Shown here: positions 1 through 9,000 of the stretch, one piece after another | How the letters are laid out: each line of letters opens with the position of its first letter | Numbering within the stretch: the stretch's first letter is position 1 | Assembly: GCF_938045225.1 (NCBI RefSeq) | Contig: NZ_CALINL010000239.1 | Coordinates: 1-14,719 of the forward strand | Reading direction: 5' to 3' | Source of the DNA: an uncultured Campylobacter sp. | GTDB taxonomy: Bacteria; Campylobacterota; Campylobacteria; Campylobacterales; Campylobacteraceae | Length of the DNA: 14,719 bases | Translations under genes and position numbers: made by a program | Notes under the pieces: model-generated | What the model saw: the letters and a program-made list of their open reading frames with translations, nothing else | What the model was told of the DNA's origin: nothing | Databases searched by the model: none

Positions 1-1
1 T

Positions 2-3000
2 AACGATACGATACAGCTGGGTACCCTAGGCGGCATTATCATGCAAAGGCTTTTTGATATGAGCCCTAAGATAGGGGAGTCCTGGTTGCATAATAATATC
101 ACCATAGTAACGCCCCGTTTTATCGATAAAAGCGCGCTAATAGACGGCAGGGAAACGATAAGAAACGGCAAATTTAACATTAGAAGACTAAACAAAGTTA
201 TAGAGGTGCATACCGTAATAGACGAAGAAAATCCCATAGAAAAATTCGTTAAAGAGCTAATAAACCTTGCGAACGAAAACAAAAAAGAGTATGAAAAAGT
301 AAAAAATTTCGCCGATGCGGCAAACGAACTGGTAAAAAACTACGACGTAAACAAAACCAGCGTCAAGAATAGTTTGGATGAGTTGCAAAAAAGTATAATC
401 CAAAAAGCCGAGGTCATACTGGAAAACGAAAATTTCGCCCCGAAAGAGGAAGTAAAAGAAAGTATAAGCAATACGTTTAATAAACTAAAAAGCAATATAG
501 AAAAAACATCCAAGCAAACATACGGCTTTACGGTAAAAGAGCTGACAAAAGCGCTTGTTAGCATAATAGACTTTACGGAATTTAAAAAGACATTTAAGCC
601 GGTAAGCTTACTAATGTCTGCGGGAGATATTTATGAAACCGGTTCTAAAATATACGAGCATAGCAAGAAAAAGGGCTTTTACGCCTTTGCGGGACCGGTA
701 GCGAATTTACTCGCTAGCGAGTTTGGCTTTATCTTCGGGCTACTAAATGCAAGCTCTCTTAGCAATGTTTTAGTATTTAAGTCCAAGGACGGTAGCAGCG
801 GAGGATTTATAGATTTTTCGGGATTTGAGGTTGATGGGCTAAATGCGCAAACAAACGTAGACGAGTATCTAGGCGTTTGCGGAAATTTCATATTTAACGA
901 AAATAAAAAAGATGGGGAGATGGATTTTAGAAACAATCCTCTCAAACCAAATTATTTACCTGGCAGCGCATATCAACTAAAAAACAATATAGAGTTAAGC
1001 GGCGCGGACTTTTTTGATATCAGAGCAAAGATCCGTAAAGCTCAAAACGGAAACGTAAGTATTTATAAAAATACCGGAAAGAAAGATAAAGATAGCTATA
1101 GCTTGTATGAATCCGTAGAAAGTAGCATAGTATCAAACGGCGCGCACTTCGTATACATTCAACATCCGTTTTTTAACTCGTTAAAATTCGCAAATCTCAT
1201 CCGAGATAAATCCGCCGCCGATAAAGACCGGGATACAAACAGCTTGCGATACGGAAAACTAGCCAAAAACTATCTCGTGCTGTCAAGAGCCCCGCAAAAA
1301 ACTAACGCCAAACTAAGCGAGTATATAGTAGAAACGGCGCTTAGCTATAAGATAAACGATGAAAACAATAGAAGCGATAAAGACCCAAAGCTAATAAAAC
1401 CCGACGACATAAGCCAGATAAAAGACTACAGCAAATACTCCATAAGCGTAAACGCAAAAGAAGAAGAGGACTTGTATCTGCTAAATTTAAGTCCGTTCGT
1501 GCGTATATCAAGGGATATCTTAGAAGAATTTGAAGACGATATCAAAAGCGCCGAAGAGGCTCTTAGGAATGCGGTCGCAACAAGAGAAGAAGAGCAGCAA
1601 GATGCTATAAGCCATTACCTTGCCATGCAAGCTATCGCCGATGAATCGAACCTAAAATTGCAACATATAGATTCATTTTTCAGATCTCCCGCAGATATGG
1701 AGGATATAAAAGAAAAAGAAGGGGAATTTTTAAAATCAAGTATAAAAGAATTTGCCGATTATCTTAAAACTATAAATAAAAAATACGAAGTCGAAGTGGT
1801 TTACACGGAAAGCAATTCACAAAGCCTTGGAAAGTACGGAAGCAAAAAAGAAGTACAAAACCTCATATCAGGAGCAAAGCGTAGTGGCATAAGAGGAGAA
1901 TGCAAGGTAACCGAGTATCCGTACTCCGCCATAGACGTATTCCTTCTAGCTACGACTTTTTACGTCATTAGACAAAAATTCGACCAATCTTTAATCGAAT
2001 TTAACTCCCCGGGAGGCTTTTTTAGTAGTAACGACGGCGAGTACATAACCGTATACGACGAGCGGTTCAAGCTTTTAAACGAGGATGCGTTTTTACAAAC
2101 TAGCGAAGGCAAAAAGAGAATTTACTTCTTTAAACAGACTATGCAAAGCGCCCGAGAAAAAGACGCCGTATGCATAGAAGAGATCGTAGACGGCTTTGAA
2201 AACGGTTTCGTAGAAAACGGTATGCAGATATTTGAAGATAGCTTTTACGAGTTTTTTAAAGATTTCGAGAAAGAGTACGGCTCAAATTTCGACGACAAAG
2301 TAACCCAAGACGAACGGTGGGCGTATGAAGATCTAAAAAAAGCCCACGATAACGCTATGAGGCCGTTTAAGTCCGTACCTATGGATGAAAATTATAAATT
2401 TTACATAGATATGTCGCTATCTACTATAGTAGACGAAGTTTTAGAAGAGCTTTTCCCTTTTTACGGATTTTTTGGAAGCAAAGGTTATGCAAACATAGTT
2501 AAAAGCATGACTAATTATATTTTTTCAAAAAGCAGTATCAAAGAAATCTTTATGGAAAATATCGGCGAGCTTAGGATATTTGCGTCTTTAGGGAGTGAAA
2601 AAAGAGTCAAGAGGCTATCTAAAAAGCTAAAAGTTAAAGCCTTCGCAGCCATAGTCGAGATAAAAAAGAATATTTTCGCTTACTTTGAAGCTACGGATAA
2701 TCTTAACCCAAAAGATGCTCCTATACGCCTAAAAAAACTAAAAAATATACTAAAAGAGTTTAAAGCGCCCATCTATAGAAGCTTAATGCTAAAAGCTACG
2801 GGTAAATTCTTTACCAACTCGGCTAAAACCACCCTAAAAACCATAGTAACCGGTAGCGGGTTAAATTTCATCTTAGATAGCCTCTACATCTCCGAATACG
2901 AAAAGCATAAGCGTCAATACGAAGATATCTTACACAAATACTATACTCACAAATACGACGAGCCGTATGCGGTAAAAAATATATCCCTAGCTCCTATGAG

Positions 3001-3727
3001 CAAATATACTAAAGAGTATATCTACTATCCTATGCAAATACACTCCTCTTTTATGAACGTAGATTTAAAAAGAACGATAATAGGAGGAAGACTGTCTAGC
3101 GGAGGCCTAGACTATCATAAATTCTTTTACTACGATATAGACGACATCTATACTAAAACAAACTCTAGCCTATCTAAAAATATGCCTTTAAACAAACTTA
3201 TAGCCTATCTTTGCCTAGACGAACTAAGAACTACGTATAAAGACGATCAAAGCTTCTTTACTCATCTAAAAAACCATGATATGCCATTTGAGCCAAAAGA
3301 GCTTATGGTAGCGGACTCAAAAAGACCTTTGGATATATCAAATAGTAGCTTTATGGACTATACGCAAAGAAGAGAAATTTACGAGATGTATAAAGAGGCT
3401 CAAACCAGAGGTAAAAGTATGGCTAATATGGAGTCTGCTATAGACAGCTACAACGAAGCTATGGAAATACTCCAAGACTTTAAAGAAGGAAACTTTAATA
3501 CGGATACTACTAGTAAAGAGTCTAAGGTGGATAATAAAGCAAGAAGACTACTGCAAGCCCTAGACGTAATAGGCAAGAATAATATCAAAGGGCTTTATGT
3601 GGGGTGTAAGGACTATGCAGCGGATAAAAAGAGAAGAGATAGCAAGAAAGTGTCAGAAATTCCTCCCCGCCTAGTAGGCAGACTAGCAACTACCATAATA
3701 ATGGAAGACGGACTATTTATAGGATAA
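2..3727 (+). CDS. Very large unrecognised protein, 5' end probably beyond the window; candidate T6SS effector
   Basis: I do not recognise this protein. The frame is open without a stop from base 2, so the gene probably begins left of the window. The first ATG is at 41, giving 1228 residues, with a weak AGGCGG at 27-32 that could serve it. Numbering from that ATG: residues about 60-160 are charged and helical; 213-246 form a hydrophobic, glycine/alanine-rich stretch that could insert into a membrane; about 490-545 are Glu/Ala/Gln-rich and likely coiled coil; 909-955 contain a second, weaker amphipathic/hydrophobic stretch. No signal peptide is visible at the ATG, and I see no HExxH, Cys/His peptidase or nuclease signature. 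Its TAA is three bases before the next gene, so the two are surely co-transcribed. It converges on a T6SS operon. Its size and pairing suggest a T6SS cargo effector, perhaps membrane-acting, but that is inference. A structural or phage-like protein is possible. Confidence 0.6.
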   Translation, partial: NDTIQLGTLGGIIMQRLFDMSPKIGESWLHNNITIVTPRFIDKSALIDGRETIRNGKFNIRRLNKVIEVHTVIDEENPIEKFVKELINLANENKKEYEKVKNFADAANELVKNYDVNKTSVKNSLDELQKSIIQKAEVILENENFAPKEEVKESISNTFNKLKSNIEKTSKQTYGFTVKELTKALVSIIDFTEFKKTFKPVSLLMSAGDIYETGSKIYEHSKKKGFYAFAGPVANLLASEFGFIFGLLNASSLSNVLVFKSKDGSSGGFIDFSGFEVDGLNAQTNVDEYLGVCGNFIFNENKKDGEMDFRNNPLKPNYLPGSAYQLKNNIELSGADFFDIRAKIRKAQNGNVSIYKNTGKKDKDSYSLYESVESSIVSNGAHFVYIQHPFFNSLKFANLIRDKSAADKDRDTNSLRYGKLAKNYLVLSRAPQKTNAKLSEYIVETALSYKINDENNRSDKDPKLIKPDDISQIKDYSKYSISVNAKEEEDLYLLNLSPFVRISRDILEEFEDDIKSAEEALRNAVATREEEQQDAISHYLAMQAIADESNLKLQHIDSFFRSPADMEDIKEKEGEFLKSSIKEFADYLKTINKKYEVEVVYTESNSQSLGKYGSKKEVQNLISGAKRSGIRGECKVTEYPYSAIDVFLLATTFYVIRQKFDQSLIEFNSPGGFFSSNDGEYITVYDERFKLLNEDAFLQTSEGKKRIYFFKQTMQSAREKDAVCIEEIVDGFENGFVENGMQIFEDSFYEFFKDFEKEYGSNFDDKVTQDERWAYEDLKKAHDNAMRPFKSVPMDENYKFYIDMSLSTIVDEVLEELFPFYGFFGSKGYANIVKSMTNYIFSKSSIKEIFMENIGELRIFASLGSEKRVKRLSKKLKVKAFAAIVEIKKNIFAYFEATDNLNPKDAPIRLKKLKNILKEFKAPIYRSLMLKATGKFFTNSAKTTLKTIVTGSGLNFILDSLYISEYEKHKRQYEDILHKYYTHKYDEPYAVKNISLAPMSKYTKEYIYYPMQIHSSFMNVDLKRTIIGGRLSSGGLDYHKFFYYDIDDIYTKTNSSLSKNMPLNKLIAYLCLDELRTTYKDDQSFFTHLKNHDMPFEPKELMVADSKRPLDISNSSFMDYTQRREIYEMYKEAQTRGKSMANMESAIDSYNEAMEILQDFKEGNFNTDTTSKESKVDNKARRLLQALDVIGKNNIKGLYVGCKDYAADKKRRDSKKVSEIPPRLVGRLATTIIMEDGLFIG

Positions 3728-3730
3728 GAG

Positions 3731-5080
3731 ATGAAAAAGATACTTATACTATCAGCGGTATTAATTGCTACAACGATTACGATATATTACTTAAAAGGAA
3801 ATGCGATGAACAATGAAACTTATACCGTGCTTACTCCAGACGGCAGAGAGGTTAAATTTGATAAAAAGACAAATTTATTAATCCCAAATAACGAAGAATA
3901 TGAAAAGGTTAGAACAAGGCAAGACTACTTGGAAATTCAATCAAAATACTTACTAGACGCTAGAGACATCCTAAACTCCTCCCCCTATAAAGACTATAAA
4001 CCAAGCTACTTTAATCCAAACCCTAACGAATACGGACAAACAGAGTATCTATCCTTTGAGCCTTGGTATAAGCTAAGCTTTAAACCTAATTCTAAAGAAA
4101 TTTCTCCTTGGACTAAAAAAGAAAAAGCATACTATGAAAGCTTAAAAGATAAAAGAGATAGATATATCTATCTAGTAAAAAGAAGTAATCTAAAATGTAC
4201 TATGCTTGAAATACCAGATGACGCTATAGCAAGAGTAGATGAAAAAGGAAGACTAACTAAACCCGAATACAAAGATATTTACGATACGGTGGAGAGAAAC
4301 GTTAATACCCTTAAATCGGATTTATTCATAGGAGAGTGGGGTATATGTTCCGGAATACTAGGTAATCCCTTGGCATTTGGGAACGGAAGTTTAGGAGGGT
4401 TTAAAGCAAGAGAATTCCAGGCTTTGTTTTTAGCCGCTCAGTTAGGAGAAGTAAAAGCTTTAAGGGCATTATCTGATTGTTTTAAATACTATACATATGC
4501 GGTAGGACTAAACAAAAACCTATCCCGTTCATTAGAATTCCAAGCCCTATATAAAAACCCTCCTTTAGACCAATACGGTATGATACCTTATCTAGACGAG
4601 ATAGTAGGGAGCGATTTTATTATGGATTTTAATAGGGGAGGGGTAGCGGCAATGGCTGACGGCGCTCTACATAGACACTTAATCAAGAAAATTGAAGAAG
4701 GCAAGCTTTTAGACCCTAGAGATATAGACGCAAATGAAACGACCAGGGAAGAGTTTGTAAATTATTCTAATAAGGCGCTAGAAGACTATAAGGAAAAATT
4801 CGATCTTGTCGGATATCCAAATACGTGGGATCAAAAAACCATTGCCTTATACATCGACTCCACCCTGCTAGAATCTAAAATAATGTCCCTAACTCCTCCC
4901 GAAGGTTATCCTAACGCACCGTATTATAATACCCCAGAAGAACTAAAAAGAATGTATGAATCGGGTAAACTAGATAAAAGACTAAATCCTTTAACTCCTG
5001 CTATGTATAAACCTAGCTTTCCCAAAGATCTAAAAGATAAGATAGAAGAGTATGCTAAAGAGCATAATATTAAGGATTAG
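3731..5080 (+). CDS. Membrane-anchored protein with degenerate Sel1-like repeat; candidate immunity or adaptor protein
   Basis: This 449-residue protein is not one I recognise as a named family. The N-terminus (MKK, then hydrophobic residues about 4-20) reads as an uncleaved signal anchor or signal peptide. There is no lipobox cysteine near it, so it is probably not a lipoprotein, and the rest would face the periplasm. Residues about 225-275 resemble a worn Sel1-like (TPR-related) helix pair: LAAQLGEVKALRALSDCF, then a GLNKNLSRSLEFQ segment, matching the usual alanine/glycine/leucine spacing. Three cysteines occur in the body (in KCT, GIC and SDCF contexts). The start at 3731 has AGGA at 3721-3724 inside the end of the previous gene, three bases upstream. 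A second in-frame ATG at 3806 (Met26) has a stronger ribosome site and would give an anchorless cytosolic form. A small periplasmic partner directly behind a giant T6SS-linked protein suits an immunity protein. Sel1-like proteins occur as immunity or adaptor proteins in some systems, but the role here is inferred. Confidence 0.65.
   Translation: MKKILILSAVLIATTITIYYLKGNAMNNETYTVLTPDGREVKFDKKTNLLIPNNEEYEKVRTRQDYLEIQSKYLLDARDILNSSPYKDYKPSYFNPNPNEYGQTEYLSFEPWYKLSFKPNSKEISPWTKKEKAYYESLKDKRDRYIYLVKRSNLKCTMLEIPDDAIARVDEKGRLTKPEYKDIYDTVERNVNTLKSDLFIGEWGICSGILGNPLAFGNGSLGGFKAREFQALFLAAQLGEVKALRALSDCFKYYTYAVGLNKNLSRSLEFQALYKNPPLDQYGMIPYLDEIVGSDFIMDFNRGGVAAMADGALHRHLIKKIEEGKLLDPRDIDANETTREEFVNYSNKALEDYKEKFDLVGYPNTWDQKTIALYIDSTLLESKIMSLTPPEGYPNAPYYNTPEELKRMYESGKLDKRLNPLTPAMYKPSFPKDLKDKIEEYAKEHNIKD
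3793..3808 (+). promoter_or_regulatory. Strong internal ribosome binding site and alternative start (Met26)
   Basis: AAAAGGAA at 3793-3800 stands five bases before the in-frame ATG at 3806-3808. It matches the anti-Shine-Dalgarno better than the site serving the upstream ATG at 3731. Use of this start would drop the whole hydrophobic N-terminal segment. It could be chance in AT/purine-rich DNA, because the segment it lies in also codes for Leu-Lys-Gly-Asn. Confidence 0.4.
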
Positions 5081-5092
5081 GTAGATTGGGAT

Positions 5093-5129
5093 AATTTAAG
5101 CAAGCCTGTTAAGCGAGCTTGCTTAAATT
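5093..5129. terminator. Stem-loop between convergent genes, probable bidirectional terminator
   Basis: A perfect 13-base inverted repeat, AATTTAAGCAAGC at 5093-5105 and its complement at 5117-5129, encloses an 11-base loop. It lies in the 58-base gap between the stop of the plus-strand gene at 5080 and the stop of the minus-strand FHA gene at 5139. The outer A/T pairs supply short U runs in both directions. On the plus strand a run of seven T follows at 5142-5148, somewhat far from the stem. Position between two converging units makes a terminator the simplest reading. Confidence 0.7.
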
Positions 5130-5138
5130 TATATAGTA

Positions 5139-6044
5139 TTATTTTTTTGAGATATAGCTTTCTAGAGCCTTTAGTACTAAATATTCAAAAGACTCCTTTT
5201 TCTCCTGAGTACTTTTGGTAACGGCTCCTGATAGGTACTTAAAAAACGAATTGTTTTCGACTATATCGTACATATGAGAGTATAGCTCCTTGCATACTAG
5301 CTGCAATAAGACCGAGTTGATTAGCTTTGTAGAGTCGGTTAGGCGTATGGTGGAGAGTATGGCTTCTAGATCGGCTACGCTTAGAGTGGCGGAATTTGAC
5401 TCTATCGTGTTTGGCGCAATTTCGTTTCTAAGTTGACCCAGTAGTTTTTGCGTTAGATCATTTAATGTTTGCGAAGATATCATGTTTTGCGTAAAAGGTT
5501 TTGGAGCATATGCGGGATTTGGCTCGGTCGCCTTTGCGGGATAGTCGTTTTTGATGTAAAATTCGTCGTCTTCTTTCGGAAATATATTGATATCGGGTTG
5601 CTCTTTAAAATCAACATTTAAAAGCTTGCCTCTAGGCTCAAGGCGCACATCGTCAAGCTTGTCGAAACTAGGCGTATTTTCTATTAGTTTTTGCATTTTA
5701 GCAGCATATTCTTCTAGTTTTGAGGGATTTATAAACATGAGTTTTAAGCTCCCTACCCTAAACACGTCCCCCTCATTAACAACCGTTTCGTAGTCGCTTG
5801 CGATCTTTGAAAAAGAATCGGCGTAAAATATATCGCAGTTTTCATATGAAGATATCGTAAAAAATCCCTCCTCATAACCTATGCGCGCATGCCTGGCGAG
5901 TATGGCTCCATCTGAATCTTGACATCTAAAGGTTACGCCGCTATCGCTTCCTATATCGCCGCCGTTTTCATCAAAGATATAAAATTTAGACGAGTAGTTT
6001 GCGGCATTTTCTAAATTCTGTATAGTAACGGCTATTTGCTCCAT
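5139..6044 (-). CDS. tagH: T6SS-associated FHA-domain protein (TagH/Fha-like) with degenerate phosphopeptide site
   Basis: A 301-residue protein. The N-terminal ~105 residues follow the forkhead-associated (FHA) fold pattern: GGDIGSD at 28-34, ILARHARI at 48-55, GFFTI at 60-64, and EGDVFRVGSLKLMFI at 91-105. The standard FHA core carries GR, SRxHA and NG motifs. Here the Arg is Ser33 and the SR pair is Leu49-Ala50; only the following Arg-His-Ala and an Asn (Asn69) remain. Residues about 110-185 are a proline- and charge-rich linker, and about 185-301 are a helical C-terminal domain typical of T6SS FHA proteins. In other systems the FHA protein works with the PpkA kinase and PppA phosphatase, or binds TssL, to switch on assembly. 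No kinase or phosphatase gene is in the window. ATG is preceded by AAGGAAG, which overlaps the tssM stop eight bases upstream, so translation is probably coupled to tssM. It is somewhat short for the family. Confidence 0.8.
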   Translation of the reverse strand: MEQIAVTIQNLENAANYSSKFYIFDENGGDIGSDSGVTFRCQDSDGAILARHARIGYEEGFFTISSYENCDIFYADSFSKIASDYETVVNEGDVFRVGSLKLMFINPSKLEEYAAKMQKLIENTPSFDKLDDVRLEPRGKLLNVDFKEQPDINIFPKEDDEFYIKNDYPAKATEPNPAYAPKPFTQNMISSQTLNDLTQKLLGQLRNEIAPNTIESNSATLSVADLEAILSTIRLTDSTKLINSVLLQLVCKELYSHMYDIVENNSFFKYLSGAVTKSTQEKKESFEYLVLKALESYISKK

Positions 6045-6052
6045 AATCTTCC

Positions 6053-9000
6053 TTAATTTAAAATATTTTTAGGCAACTTAAATGAAGATATATTTCTTAA
6101 AAGTTCCATCAGTTCGGCATTATTAGGCGTTACGTCAAATCCGAAGTAGTATTTTTCTTGCGGATTAAGATAAAGAGAATATTTACCCTGCTCAGAGTTA
6201 TAGCTTGAATTTCGCAAAAGCCTATGCCAAGCCCACTCTCCGCTAAATGTTTTTTGCTCGATTTTATTACCGTTTTGAAATTTGGCCGCGAATTTGATCT
6301 GCGCGGAGGTATCAAAATCTTTAGGCGTTATGTGAAGACTTGAAGGCAGCGTATGATCGTAGGTTATGCTTTTATCGTTTACCGACGAAACGTTAATGTT
6401 GCTAAAATCCGCCGATAAATCAATTGCTTTAATATAGAAGTTGATTTTAATCTCGTCGTTTAGATCAAGCATGGTGCTTGCGATATTATCTATCACGGAT
6501 ATGTTTTCCAAGAAACTCTTGCTAAATTTAAAATCTTTCGCATACGCCGATTTTACTCTGTAGCCGTTTGTCCCTTTGGTTAAAATTTTCTTTAAAAATC
6601 TATCGTAAAACTGATTCCAAGCCCCGTTTTTACCGAAAAAAGCTTTAAACGATTGTATGCTAACGGACTGTGCCGCTGTCTCGTCAAATGGGTAAAACGG
6701 CATTATTTCGTTTGCGTAAAGGCTGTAAATTTCATCCTGCCATGCCGTATTTAATAAAGTAGTGGCTCCCGACTCTACCTGCTTCCAAGACAGCTTAGAT
6801 ACTTGCTGATAGTAGTTCATAAGCTCTTTAGGGAGCATTTTTGAGTCGTTATTTAAAACTATAAACGGGTCGTTTTCATTTTTGACGCCGCCCATTACAT
6901 AAGTTATTTTGTCATTTTCGCTTTGTAACATCTCATAGTTAAAGTCGAGGATTTTTTTATGGATTTTAGATACATCGTCGCTTATGGTACTTAGTATGCC
7001 GTTTTCTTTCGAGCTATCGTTTAGCGTATGGTACGGGCTAAAATCAGAGCTAAAATTTGAAAATAATTTTCTAATCTCGGTAGAAGGATAGCCAAGACTG
7101 TATATGTATTTTAAGAAAGTTTCGTCGGTTAGAATAGTATTTGCATTTAGCGTATCTACAAGCGAATTTACTGGATTTTTAACTTTCGATAATATCTCTA
7201 GTTCATCTAAAGTCTCTTTTCTGGAGTTAAATTTTTTAGGCGTTATGCCGCTTATCACGGTCATCCATCTGGAGCGGTATTTTTGTAAATACAGCCCAGC
7301 TATGCCTAAGCGCAGAGCCGATTTATCTTCGTTTGCATCAAGTCCGCTTGCTTGTTTGTTTTGAAATAGCCATTTTTCGATATTCGCCGAGTCGTCTATG
7401 TAAGAGCTTAGATTTGATAAGAACTGCCTCATGCCCTCTTTCGCATAAATTTTATTAAACGGCTCGAAGGCGTTGCTGTTTTCTATAACGCCGTTAATTC
7501 CGGAAATTTCTTTTTTTATATCGTAAAATTCTTTTTCATTTTTATAAGATATAAATTCCAAAAGAGAATATAGCCTTTCCAATCTTTCTACTTTTACAAG
7601 TTTGTCGTTGGCTACTTTGATAGAATTTAAATTTTGAGGTATATCGTTTAAATCAGCATTTAATACGCTATCGACGTGTGATAAAAAATCGTCTTGATTT
7701 ACGTTGTATTTTTCAAATTTAGCCCAATTTGTCTTGATCCAAATTTTAAACAAATTAGCATTTATAAAATCTTTATCAAACAACGATTGGTACATATAAA
7801 AGGCTTTTATGAGATTGTCCGGGTTTGTCTCGGTCTCTAACATATTTTCCATCTCGACAAGAATGGTATTTTTAAGAAAATCTATCGTTAGCTCCGTATA
7901 CAAGTCTTTGGCGGACTTAAAACCTTTGTAGGATATATCCAAAAGCGGATATTCAAATTTAGTATCCCCCGAAAATAGTCTAGGGTATATTTTTAGGGCT
8001 TCTTTTAGATTGCGTAATAATTCTATCTTTTGAGTAGGGGTATAATCTTTGTATCTTTGGCCGTCAAGTAGTGTGGATACCGAAAGCATAGCACTCTGCG
8101 CCTCTAGCTCTTTTGCCGATTTTAGTCCTAGAAAATGGCTGCACGCAAAGTAAGCGGCGGTACAAATAAAAACTATTAATGCGTAATTTAAAATTTTCGC
8201 GCTTAGGCTTGTATTTAAATTCGAATTTACAAGATGACCCTTAAAAACAATATCTTTTAGTAGCGATTTAACAAAATAGCTCTGCTTGCTATAGTTATTA
8301 ACAGCTCTAGCTAACGGCTTTTTCACACCGTATCTATCGCACACCGTATTTACTAGATAGTTTATAGGTACGTTTTCTTGAAATGCGCTAACAAAGTAAA
8401 CGCCTTTGATCGGCGAACTGTTTTTCAATGAATTTTCATCTTTTAATTTTAAGGCAAAGTCGCTTACGAGCGCAAACAGATTGTCTAGTTGTTTTAAGAA
8501 TAAATAAGAGCGTTTTTTATCTTCAAGGGAGTGAGAAAGCGAGTTTTTACTCATTATGTTGTAAAGTAGCGAACGGCTTAGCTCTTTAAAATCATTATCT
8601 AGCTCGTCTTTATTAAAGCTATTTGGCAAGCTGAGTCCAAAAGCTTTATTTGCGACATCGTCTTTAAAAAGCTTAAAGTAATCACCCATACCTTCGACTA
8701 GGTCGAGTTTGCTAAATACCACATAAATGGGAAATTTTATTTTCAAGCTATTTTCGCAGTCGTTTACTCTTTTTACCATGTATCTTATTAGATCATTTGA
8801 GTACTCTTTGGGATTTTCCAAAAACTGTTGAGTATCCACTATTAAAATAGCGCCGCCTAACTTAGAGTGAAAAATATTTTTATTTAAGAAATTTAAAAAC
8901 TCTTTCCATATGTTCTTTTTTAGGAGAAAGTCTTTGTTTTTTTCTACGTCATCCTCTGGAAGCTCGTCTGTTGAAGATGGATTAAATAAAACTTCTTGAG

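Noticed and set aside
791..805. GSSGG (residues 251-255) fits the lipase GxSxG pattern
   Set aside because: It sits in a Gly/Ser-rich loop (DGSSGGF) without the strand-turn-helix context or visible Asp/His partners of a lipase; too little to call the giant protein a phospholipase.
340..945. Two minus-strand open frames of 74 and 88 codons inside the giant gene
   Set aside because: They are antisense to a continuous long frame and show no ribosome site or recognisable protein features; they are probably chance frames.
3728..3730. Possible frameshift joining the giant gene and its partner into one protein
   Set aside because: The partner has its own ATG, an AGGA ribosome site and a signal anchor at its start, so separate genes fit better.
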